A stretch of 64,000 nt of DNA from an uncultured Pedobacter sp. (GTDB lineage: Bacteria; Bacteroidota; Bacteroidia; Sphingobacteriales; Sphingobacteriaceae): contig NZ_CAJYOJ010000039.1 in NCBI RefSeq assembly GCF_913776295.1, positions 1-64,000 on the forward strand, given 5' to 3'. This document shows positions 8,588-15,838 of the stretch, in pieces. A program made the position numbers and the translations under genes. Under the pieces are notes generated by a model. That model worked only from the letters and a program-made list of their open reading frames with translations, made no database searches and was not told the DNA's origin. Each line of letters starts with the position of its first letter. Positions within the stretch are counted from its first letter, which is position 1.

Positions 8588-9289
8588 ATGGTAATCTATT
8601 CAAAGGCCGACATTCAGGTTCCGATCTCAAGTATTCAGCATGAACTTAAAAAAATAAATTCAAATTGGGTAGACCATTTTAATACAGCACATTATCAGGG
8701 GGCATGGACAGTGCTTCCCTTACGGACACCAGGCGGATGCGACAGTATAATTCCAGACCTGGGTACGGTAGATCATTACGAGGATCATCCTAATATGTTT
8801 TTTTTCCCTGCCGTAAAACAGTTGATAGCAGACATGCGTTGCGAAATCATGTCAGTTAGGTTGCTCAACCTTGCTGCCGGAGCGATGATTAAACAACATT
8901 GCGACGCTGAACTGGCCTTCGAAAAAGGAGAAGCCAGGCTACATATTCCTATACATACCAATCCGGATGTGGAATTTTATGTCAACAATGATCGTGTCAT
9001 GATGAACGAAGGCGAATGCTGGTATATCAATGCAAACCTGCCCCACCGGGTAAGCAATCATGGCCATAGCGACAGAATCCACTTGGTTATAGATTGTAGG
9101 GTAAATCCCTGGCTCGAGCATTTTATTTTAGACAGCAAAATCATTGCCCATGCGCCAGATCAAACACGTGATCCTGAATTATTAAAACAGATCATTAATG
9201 AATTAAAAATGCACCAAATGCCACATTCACTTAAGATGGCCGCTGAATTTCAAAAGGAGTATGATGATTTAATCAACAGCAAAGCATGA
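8588..9289 (+). CDS. Aspartyl/asparaginyl beta-hydroxylase family protein
   Basis: The 233-residue protein matches the Asp_Arg_Hydrox fold: a double-stranded beta helix with IKQHCD (H104, D106), then RLHIPIHTN at 118-125, a GECWYINANLPHRVSN segment with H153, and a DRIHLVID strand (R163) that would bind 2-oxoglutarate. Enzymes of this family hydroxylate Asp or Asn side chains of proteins, or free amino acids and peptides, using Fe(II), O2 and 2-oxoglutarate. There is no signal peptide. The gene overlaps the next one by 4 bp (ATGA at 9286-9289), which implies translational coupling with the sulfotransferase. That arrangement suggests that hydroxylation creates the hydroxyl group that is then sulfated (inference). 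Confidence 0.8.
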   Translation: MVIYSKADIQVPISSIQHELKKINSNWVDHFNTAHYQGAWTVLPLRTPGGCDSIIPDLGTVDHYEDHPNMFFFPAVKQLIADMRCEIMSVRLLNLAAGAMIKQHCDAELAFEKGEARLHIPIHTNPDVEFYVNNDRVMMNEGECWYINANLPHRVSNHGHSDRIHLVIDCRVNPWLEHFILDSKIIAHAPDQTRDPELLKQIINELKMHQMPHSLKMAAEFQKEYDDLINSKA

Positions 9290-10260
9290 GTGAATCGTAT
9301 TTAAAGCATTGGATTCCGTATAGGCTTATTAAAAATGAGAATAGCTACAGTTGCCGGTGGCTTTACACCAACGGAGATCCTTTTACCAGACCATTTTTTA
9401 GTGAATTTATAAACAAATGTCTGGGCCACCGCTATAACTCAACTGCCTTTAAACCATCCTCTGACCTGAGTATCTTGTTAGAGTGGGCACAAGATTTAAA
9501 TAGCACCGCGCCTACCGCATTCATTTTTCATGTTTCCAGATGTGGATCAACACTAATTTCCCAATCGCTATGCCTTAACAAGCATCATATTGTACTACCA
9601 GAAGTTCCGTTTATTGACGAGGTATTGCGACTCAGTAAAATCAATGATTGGCCTTCACCAGAAAATCGCGAAGAACTGATTAAAGCGTTGATCAAAATTT
9701 ATGGCCAAACCACCGAACGATCGGAAAAACATCTTTTTATCAAAACTGATAGCTGGCACATTCATTTTATGCCGCTGCTTAGAAAACTCTATCCCAATGT
9801 GCCGTTTATACTGCTGTACCGCAAACCTAATGAAATTGTCCGTTCGCACCAAAAATTAAGAGGAATGCAAGCCATTCCGGGAGTAATCCCAAACGACTTG
9901 TTAGGAATAGAAAAGGAGAACATTAACCCTGCTGATTTGGATGGCTATACGATTAAAGTATTAGAAAATTATTTCAAATCTTTTATCAGGGCTTCAAAGC
10001 AAGATCCGTTAACTTTATTGCTTAATTACCATGAAGGAATTATCAATATGATGCAACGATTCTGCAAATTCACCGGTTTAGAGTTGAATAAAGCTGATTG
10101 GGTGCAGATAGAAGCCCGAAGTCATTTTAACGCGAAATATCCAGATCAGGTTTTTCAGGAGGAACGACCAGAGGGAACCATACCCAATTACCAAAAACAA
10201 GCGTTCAGCTATTATCACGAACTCGAAAAATTACGGATTACTCAAATTGCAAATACCTAA
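9286..10260 (+). CDS. Sulfotransferase family protein
   Basis: The 324-residue protein has the 5'-phosphosulfate loop FHVSRCGSTLISQSL (core SRCGSTL at 84-90) and the 3'-phosphate motif ILLYRKPNEIVRSHQ near residues 182-195, both typical of PAPS-dependent sulfotransferases. It should transfer sulfate from PAPS to a hydroxyl or amine. It is coupled to the hydroxylase upstream by a 4-bp overlap and is 6 bp from the HEAGH protein downstream. An APS kinase gene that would make PAPS lies 0.6 kb away on the other strand. The acceptor is unknown. Confidence 0.8.
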   Translation: MSESYLKHWIPYRLIKNENSYSCRWLYTNGDPFTRPFFSEFINKCLGHRYNSTAFKPSSDLSILLEWAQDLNSTAPTAFIFHVSRCGSTLISQSLCLNKHHIVLPEVPFIDEVLRLSKINDWPSPENREELIKALIKIYGQTTERSEKHLFIKTDSWHIHFMPLLRKLYPNVPFILLYRKPNEIVRSHQKLRGMQAIPGVIPNDLLGIEKENINPADLDGYTIKVLENYFKSFIRASKQDPLTLLLNYHEGIINMMQRFCKFTGLELNKADWVQIEARSHFNAKYPDQVFQEERPEGTIPNYQKQAFSYYHELEKLRITQIANT

Positions 10261-10266
10261 ATTAAT

Positions 10267-10770
10267 ATGGACCAAAACACTAACCGCATACTCAACTTTT
10301 TAAAGGAGATTGGCATCAGCTATAGCTTAGAGGAGATCAGCAGCGAAACGTTTTTACCGGGACTTAAATTACGTGCCGGGACATTAGTGATTGATATGGC
10401 GAAATTAACGTACCCAGGCGATATTTTACATGAGGCCGGGCATCTGGCCTGCATGCCACCTGCCATAAGAAATGAGATGAGCGACAATCTTGAAAGTAGC
10501 GACTTACATCAGGGTGGTGAGCTTATGGCTATTGGCTGGTCTTACGCAGCCTGCATTTATTTGGGAATTGAGGCCACTTTCTTATTTCATGAAGATGGCT
10601 ATAAAAATGGTTCAAAATCAATCATTGAAAACTTTAACGAAGGCCGATTTATAGGTGTTCCCATGCTGCAATGGCTTGGAATGACTTATGATGAAAATCA
10701 GGCGAAAATCCAAGGATTAAATCCTTATCCTGTTATGCAAAAGTGGCTTTGCACACATAGACCCGAATAG
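10267..10770 (+). CDS. Unknown small protein with a HEAGH metal-binding motif
   Basis: The product has 167 residues. DILHEAGHLACMPP places an HExxH motif at 55-59, the zinc signature of many metallopeptidases, but the third ligand is not obvious; candidates are the Glu and His residues in the later HQGGELMAIGWSYAA region. The protein has no signal peptide. It is the last gene of a tight three-gene operon after the hydroxylase and sulfotransferase. It may be a small protease that trims a modified protein, or a non-peptidase metal protein. I do not recognise a characterised homologue. Confidence 0.7.
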   Translation: MDQNTNRILNFLKEIGISYSLEEISSETFLPGLKLRAGTLVIDMAKLTYPGDILHEAGHLACMPPAIRNEMSDNLESSDLHQGGELMAIGWSYAACIYLGIEATFLFHEDGYKNGSKSIIENFNEGRFIGVPMLQWLGMTYDENQAKIQGLNPYPVMQKWLCTHRPE

Positions 10771-10839
10771 ATATTTTACCTCTCTGCCAAGTTTTAATAT
10801 GTTTGGCTGTGGATTTGCAATCATAGCCATCATACATTT

Positions 10840-10862
10840 CCTTGATCCCTCATCGATCAAGG
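10840..10862. terminator. Hairpin between convergent genes
   Basis: CCTTGATC (10840-10847) and GATCAAGG (10855-10862) form a perfect 8-bp stem with a 7-base loop. It lies in the 100-bp gap between the convergent HEAGH-protein and APS kinase genes. No strong T-tract follows on either strand, so a terminator role is only likely from position. Confidence 0.4.
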
Positions 10863-10870
10863 AGTTGCTA

Positions 10871-11428
10871 TTAAATGTGTTGATTTGCTCTAGTGTTCGT
10901 AATCTGTTCAATTTGGGAAAGGATAAAACCAGTTAATCTTCCGCAAGCATCTTCTTCAGTAAGTTGTTGCGTATTGAGGTATAAATCCACTACTAAAGGA
11001 TCCTCAAATACATCATTAATTCCTGTAAGATGATATAATTTATCCCGATGTCCATCCGGCAAAAGTGCTTTATGGTATAACCCTTTCGTATCACGCAGAA
11101 TAAGCTGAGGAATCGGGCAATCAATCCAGATTGTTTTAGCATTGTAAAGTTCCCGAAGCTTCTGCCTGCCAGACTCATGTGGATTAATCGCCGCAATGAG
11201 CGCAATAGTACCCTGCTGCACAAATTCATAGCCTACATAACCAAGACGTCGGATATTCTCAAGCCGATCAGCTTTTGAAAAACCAAGATCATGATTTAAT
11301 GTTTTACGGTAAGTGTCGCCATCAATCACCATAATGGAATAACCAAGGGTATTAAGCCTATGCTTAACCATTTGAGCAAGCGTGGTTTTGCCCGCCCCAG
11401 ATAAGCCCGTAAATTGTATTAGGAGCAT
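10871..11428 (-). CDS. cysC: Adenylylsulfate (APS) kinase
   Basis: This 185-residue protein has the P-loop GLSGAGKT at 8-15, the APS-binding stretch DGDTYRKTLNHDLGFS (canonical DGDNIRHGLN with Thr for Asn), the ADRLENIRRLGYV helix, and the RDTKGLYHKA lid followed by LTGINDVFEDP. It phosphorylates APS to PAPS, the donor used by the sulfotransferase encoded at 9286-10260. It is a stand-alone kinase without ATP sulfurylase genes beside it, which points to supply of PAPS for a tailoring step and not to assimilatory sulfate reduction. It is the last gene of the leftward operon that begins at 13492. Confidence 0.85.
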   Translation of the reverse strand: MLLIQFTGLSGAGKTTLAQMVKHRLNTLGYSIMVIDGDTYRKTLNHDLGFSKADRLENIRRLGYVGYEFVQQGTIALIAAINPHESGRQKLRELYNAKTIWIDCPIPQLILRDTKGLYHKALLPDGHRDKLYHLTGINDVFEDPLVVDLYLNTQQLTEEDACGRLTGFILSQIEQITNTRANQHI

Positions 11429-11492
11429 TCTTTATTGATTTGATAATGAGATTAATAAATACTTTAATTATCTTAAAAATCTAATAATAGGA

Positions 11493-12497
11493 TTAAAGCT
11501 TTGTAAAGCTGATGTATTGTACAAACCGAGGATACTCAGATCGGTTTGCAGTTGCAGCATGCGGAAGTGCTTCTAACCATAAAATTAAATCACCCTTATT
11601 TCCTGATACAGCAATTTGGCGATTTTGTTTCCTTAAAACGTCAATAGCCTGATCAGGATGGCCATACGTTTTCAACAAAGAATTAATTTCATGCTGAAAA
11701 CAAGGAATTAAGCTGAATGCCCCCCTTTCTTCAGGCACATCGTTAAGGTAAACCAAGCCTTGAATATAATAGTTAACACCTTTTGAAAAATCTATGTCCC
11801 AATGTAGAGGACTACCTCTAAAATGAAAACTATCTGTTTCAGGTGGATTATACCCGACCTTTTCCATATTCGCTACAATAGCATTAGTTTGATATAAATG
11901 CGCAAATACCTGTCTGATGGAGTCAGAATTTTTGATTTTAGCAATATGCTCATTATGATATAGTTGCAACATTATACCCTGAAGCAAATCATGTTGGCCA
12001 TACCAGCTGGATGGTTGCTCCAGATTTATTCCAAGCATTTCTGTAATTACATCAACTACACGGTCACAATCATCTTCACTAACTAAACCAGGTATCTTAA
12101 GATAGCCATTTTTATCCCAGAAATTAAGTTGATCAGCATCTAATACCTTTGAAAAAGTCTCTTTAGAGGTATCTACCGCACATGCATACCAGGAATTAAA
12201 TTTTTCGATAGCTTCCGAATAGGCATTCTCACCCATTCGAAGCATCATCCATTGCTTAAATTCATCATCGCTTTGACAGCCACCATATAAAAAATCATAA
12301 GTTTCAAAAATACCAATGTCAAAAAAGGACAAAAATACTTTTTCAACTTTAAAAAAATCCTGATTAACATTTGCCTGAGATTGCTGAGGACTATGATAAA
12401 CCCTGTAATTACTAACAAAAGAGCAGTATGCACAACTTTCTATAGGCTGAACGGATTTAAATCTGGTGGATTTGACTACTTTGTTATTTTTACACAT
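11493..12497 (-). CDS. Phytanoyl-CoA dioxygenase (PhyH) family hydroxylase
   Basis: The 334-residue protein has a PhyH-like Fe(II)/2-oxoglutarate core from about residue 124 (LNFWDKNGYLKIPGLVS). Metal ligands are H232 and D234 in LHWDID and H313 in LPHAATANR, with an Arg just after for 2-oxoglutarate. The region GLVYLNDVPEERGAFSLIPC is typical. The first 120 residues are an extra N-terminal part with a CAYC pair at 22-25 and no recognised domain; members of the family are often shorter. It lies 17 bp downstream of the methyltransferase gene and 64 bp upstream of the APS kinase gene, all on the same strand. The substrate is not evident; members hydroxylate amino acids, peptides and natural products. 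Confidence 0.75.
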   Translation of the reverse strand: MCKNNKVVKSTRFKSVQPIESCAYCSFVSNYRVYHSPQQSQANVNQDFFKVEKVFLSFFDIGIFETYDFLYGGCQSDDEFKQWMMLRMGENAYSEAIEKFNSWYACAVDTSKETFSKVLDADQLNFWDKNGYLKIPGLVSEDDCDRVVDVITEMLGINLEQPSSWYGQHDLLQGIMLQLYHNEHIAKIKNSDSIRQVFAHLYQTNAIVANMEKVGYNPPETDSFHFRGSPLHWDIDFSKGVNYYIQGLVYLNDVPEERGAFSLIPCFQHEINSLLKTYGHPDQAIDVLRKQNRQIAVSGNKGDLILWLEALPHAATANRSEYPRFVQYISFTKL

Positions 12498-12514
12498 CGT
12501 GTCGTAAACATAGT

Positions 12515-13492
12515 TTAATATTTATATGTAAAGCCAGGATGATCAGACATTACATATTCAAATGTGACCTTCATATCTTCCCTATTGTTTTCTAACTTAC
12601 AAACGGCAAATGGCATGGTTAAGCTGCAATTGTACGTAGTTAGTACCTCTCTACCAAACACTGTTATTTCCGTAAATAAATCAAGTCGGTTATGGGTTTC
12701 AGAAGCAGGCACCTGTATCACCACTGGCTGTGGAAGCTTGAATTCACGGCTGGCACAATATACCACCCCTAAGTTTATTCTTTTGGGCTGGTAATCCGTT
12801 ATGGTAAAACTGCTGTATTCTTCTTTCCACCGGGTTAATACCGCTTCAACAATTATATTTTCTGGAATGAAAACAGCATCCTTACGCATCTGCGGAATTA
12901 AATTGTTCATGATGGCCAACTGAGGCTCTTTCCTTAAAGCATTTAACATGGTTTCTGAAATTACCATATCAATACAGATATCATCAGGAAATTTATAAGT
13001 GGTGGCGTCGGCGCAAACATAGTCGATCACATAAGTTGACAAACCTAATTTATCATACAGTGTTTTTGCCGCAGCCAAAGAATCAGCATTGATATCCAAC
13101 AAAATAAAATTGATTTGAGCGGAACTAAACCTGGAGGTTAACGGTGTAAGCAAGGTGGCGTAAGGACCGCAACCGGCATATAATATGTTTAGGGTACGCC
13201 CCTGTATTGTACCTGATAAACATTCAATTGCCTGGTTAATGCCCCTGATAAATCTACGTGTACGTTCTAATTCTTTAAGACAATGCGCAGCTTTGATAGT
13301 TGAAACAGCCTTACCATTTGGCAGATAAATATCTTCATCCGTAATGTCTCCCGCTTTTACGCCGGTTGCACCTGAAAAAAGCACATTGAGCTGGTCAATC
13401 GATTTTTTAATATGCAAATAGTCTTCTTCAAAAAGTAAGGCATTAGTTGCATCATAAATACTTTCATTAAGTTGTTGAGTCGTTAATTCCAT
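12515..13492 (-). CDS. Class I SAM-dependent methyltransferase, PRMT-like (paralogue 2)
   Basis: The product has 325 residues with AGCGPYAT at 106-113 (motif I), LLDINADS at 131-138, ADATTYKFPDD near 161, and SETM at 179-182. It is a paralogue of the protein at 4545-5597, with matching motifs in the same order and similar length, but the N-terminal 90 residues and the C-terminal beta region differ, so the two may act on different sites. It heads a leftward operon with the PhyH hydroxylase and APS kinase. The first ATG at 13492 is used; no upstream in-frame start looks better. Confidence 0.75.
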   Translation of the reverse strand: MELTTQQLNESIYDATNALLFEEDYLHIKKSIDQLNVLFSGATGVKAGDITDEDIYLPNGKAVSTIKAAHCLKELERTRRFIRGINQAIECLSGTIQGRTLNILYAGCGPYATLLTPLTSRFSSAQINFILLDINADSLAAAKTLYDKLGLSTYVIDYVCADATTYKFPDDICIDMVISETMLNALRKEPQLAIMNNLIPQMRKDAVFIPENIIVEAVLTRWKEEYSSFTITDYQPKRINLGVVYCASREFKLPQPVVIQVPASETHNRLDLFTEITVFGREVLTTYNCSLTMPFAVCKLENNREDMKVTFEYVMSDHPGFTYKY

Positions 13493-13959
13493 TTGTTGTC
13501 TTTATATAATGCTGAAAAGTAAAAGCTAAACTAAAGAATAAATTCAGTTAAGATCAATTATCAGATTATTAATTTACAAAATATGTCGTTGCTTATCCTT
13601 TTTCGCCATCAACTCTGGATGTTTTTCATTCAAAGCACAGGTGTGTTGTATGATAAATCTGTACTTTAGAAAGAACCATGAATGCTCAACATGGATGTTG
13701 TAATATTATTCCTTCTGAAATCTCATCTCTATTTCTTTCCTTGTTTGTATACCTACGGCCATACAAACCTGTATCCATCCAATACCACTTTAGTTAAGTC
13801 CCACATTTTATCTACCAGCTAATGCCCGCTCAATGAAGCTGAACGTCAAACCACCTAAAAATATCTGATCACATAATTTTTACACATTTTCATCAACAAA
13901 AATTTATAGCTTTAGTGAAAATAACCACATTTTCATTGAAAACTGTTGCTCTCACCATC

Positions 13960-13977
13960 AATAGACATTTGTCTATT
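13960..13977. promoter_or_regulatory. Palindromic candidate operator
   Basis: AATAGACA and TGTCTATT are exact reverse complements separated by TT. The site lies about 120 bp before the likely start of the P47-like gene. Confidence 0.4.
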
Positions 13978-14008
13978 ATCTCAACCAATTTGTCATCGGA
14001 CAAAGTCA

Positions 14009-14022
14009 GTGATCAAAATCAC
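14009..14022. promoter_or_regulatory. Crp/Fnr-like dyad (GTGA-N6-TCAC)
   Basis: GTGA and TCAC half-sites are separated by exactly six bases (tcaaaa), the spacing of Crp-family sites. It lies 73 bp before the ATG at 14096. Two Crp-family genes lie within 10 kb, but nothing in the sequence proves that they bind here. Confidence 0.35.
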
Positions 14023-14095
14023 GACGGCATTAACGCTGTCAAGGAAAAATGTCTTTCTCAAAAAAAACTTATCATATCTAAGTAAACCACAAACT

Positions 14096-15826
14096 ATGGA
14101 AATACCTAATACACTCTTAGGGCAGTACGACATGGTACTGTCGCTCTCGGAGAGCAAGATCAATGCAGAAATGCAGCAGCTATACCTAGACAGGCTACTT
14201 GACCGAGACTGGAAGATCCTCAGTGATCTTACCGGCACCCTGCGCCGTAACCATCGGGACAGTGATTTCGATGATCAAAAAAGATTATGGTTAGACCAAA
14301 GCGGTAATAATCAATTGATCGAGCTCAAGGCACATTTAGATCGGCTTGGAGAGCTTTTGGAACAACCAAACGCAGATCGGGAAACGATTATAGCGCAACG
14401 GATTGCTACCAGAGCCAAAATCGCCGCAGCTGAAAAAACTACGGTCCCCGGCTACAATCTACTAATCGAAGCTACGATTGATCCTCCCAAGATCAGCGTA
14501 ATACCAGGGCGCAGCCGCGAACTATTATTCAGTTTTATACTCAATAGTGGCCAGGTTACCTACCGAAACAATACAAGGCAACAGCAATATGACATCCGCA
14601 ACCTTGTTTACACATTCGTTGTGCCAGTATCCAAACGCCAGATAGAAAAAGAAGACATCCAAGCAGATCCAAAATTCACCGCACATATTACCGAAGATTT
14701 TACCGTAGAATCCATCCTTCTGAATTTTGCAAAAGCAGATATTGCCAACTATGTATCCATCGAAAGTAAAATGAGCACAGATCCGGAACTCAATGCCTGG
14801 TTACAATTGGTTGTTGGCAATTATTTTCGCGAACTTGGCAAAAATAAAGATAACCCCTATATACTTGGCTATGCGGTACAGCGGCCCGAACTGAAAGATA
14901 TCGGTACGGCAATGCTGGAACCTACCGGTGTTTCCTACTCTACTTCGCATAGCGAAATGGACCGAGCTTCGGCTTTCAATTTTTTGATGCTTACCGGCGG
15001 TAAGGAGTTCCCAATCTTACCACAGGGCGGACGTATTGACAAGAGCCTGATAGAATCTGTACATCTAAAAGACGAAACAGTTAATGGGCTGATCGGCATA
15101 AATTTCAGAGTATTTGAAAAAACCTACTTGGCTAGGATCAACCAAACTGTATTGGATGCATTTTGCGACTTTGTTCCGGGGCTAGCCCTTAAATCGGATA
15201 CGAACTATACAGCAAAGTCTTTCGATCTTCACTATTCCGATAACATGAAAATCACCATTGCCCGAACCGGCATTAAAAGCGATGATCTAAAGCGATCGCT
15301 ATCTATTCAATATGAAATCAGCATTCATGCTAGCCTGCACGATGAATTAGAAGCATTGGTGGGTACCGTAGGTGTCAATCAGAAGTTTTCAACCTCCGGC
15401 AAATACGAGGTAAATGGACAAAAGGGTAAAGCTGGCAAGCTGGTAGTGGAACTAACCGCCGCACATTATGGACAAATCATTGCAACGGTAGAATCCGGTG
15501 GGTATCAGCCGCCAGTGTTAGCCCGTGACACCGAGGAGCCGGAGTATAACAAGAAAGGCATTTTCGATAAGGTTTGGCTAGGCATGTCAAATATGGTCAG
15601 ACGTGTCGATGAATTAGAAAAGATGTATAACACCAATTTCACTACCCGTATCAGTAAGCAGTTAGAAAACACGGCGTTCAACGAACTCAACAAATTCTCT
15701 GATCGTTTGATACTTCCGGCATCAAACGTATACACCTTTTTAAATGTCCGCCTGCTTAGCGGAGAACTCAATGACAGCGATGTCGTCCTTTTCGATATTA
15801 GTTATGTTCCACTTTCTAATCAATAA
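14096..15826 (+). CDS. TULIP-domain protein, P47-like
   Basis: From the ATG at 14096 (MEIPNTLLGQYDMVLSLSES) the product has 576 residues. The opening (an Asp-rich motif on waking or sensing a ligand, DMVLSLSESKINAEMQQLY) and the long beta-sheet-rich body match the P47/OrfX family of TULIP lipid-binding proteins known from clostridial neurotoxin gene clusters and scattered in Gram-negative bacteria. Family members bind lipids in a long hydrophobic groove; their role is not settled. No signal peptide or membrane segment is visible. A longer start at 13946 exists, but the extra 50 residues are unlike the family and cover putative regulatory sites. It is followed 12 bp later by the 856-residue gene, so they form one operon. 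The fold call comes from recognition by eye of the N-terminal pattern. Confidence 0.65.
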   Translation: MEIPNTLLGQYDMVLSLSESKINAEMQQLYLDRLLDRDWKILSDLTGTLRRNHRDSDFDDQKRLWLDQSGNNQLIELKAHLDRLGELLEQPNADRETIIAQRIATRAKIAAAEKTTVPGYNLLIEATIDPPKISVIPGRSRELLFSFILNSGQVTYRNNTRQQQYDIRNLVYTFVVPVSKRQIEKEDIQADPKFTAHITEDFTVESILLNFAKADIANYVSIESKMSTDPELNAWLQLVVGNYFRELGKNKDNPYILGYAVQRPELKDIGTAMLEPTGVSYSTSHSEMDRASAFNFLMLTGGKEFPILPQGGRIDKSLIESVHLKDETVNGLIGINFRVFEKTYLARINQTVLDAFCDFVPGLALKSDTNYTAKSFDLHYSDNMKITIARTGIKSDDLKRSLSIQYEISIHASLHDELEALVGTVGVNQKFSTSGKYEVNGQKGKAGKLVVELTAAHYGQIIATVESGGYQPPVLARDTEEPEYNKKGIFDKVWLGMSNMVRRVDELEKMYNTNFTTRISKQLENTAFNELNKFSDRLILPASNVYTFLNVRLLSGELNDSDVVLFDISYVPLSNQ

Positions 15827-15838
15827 TCATTAATATTT

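Larger units (their letters stand above)
13493..14095. other. 603-bp divergent intergenic region upstream of the P47-like operon
   Basis: No convincing gene was found. The right part holds dyad-symmetric sites (listed separately) and probably the promoter of the operon starting at 14096. A short stretch near 13740-13780 around tgtatacctacggccatac is weakly palindromic. An in-frame ATG at 13946 would extend the P47-like protein by 50 residues through these sites, but those residues look non-coding. Confidence 0.5.

Noticed and set aside
13946..14095. Extended N-terminus of the P47-like protein
   Set aside because: The 50 extra residues are unlike the family start, cover dyad sites, and the ATG at 14096 begins with the typical MEIPNT pattern.
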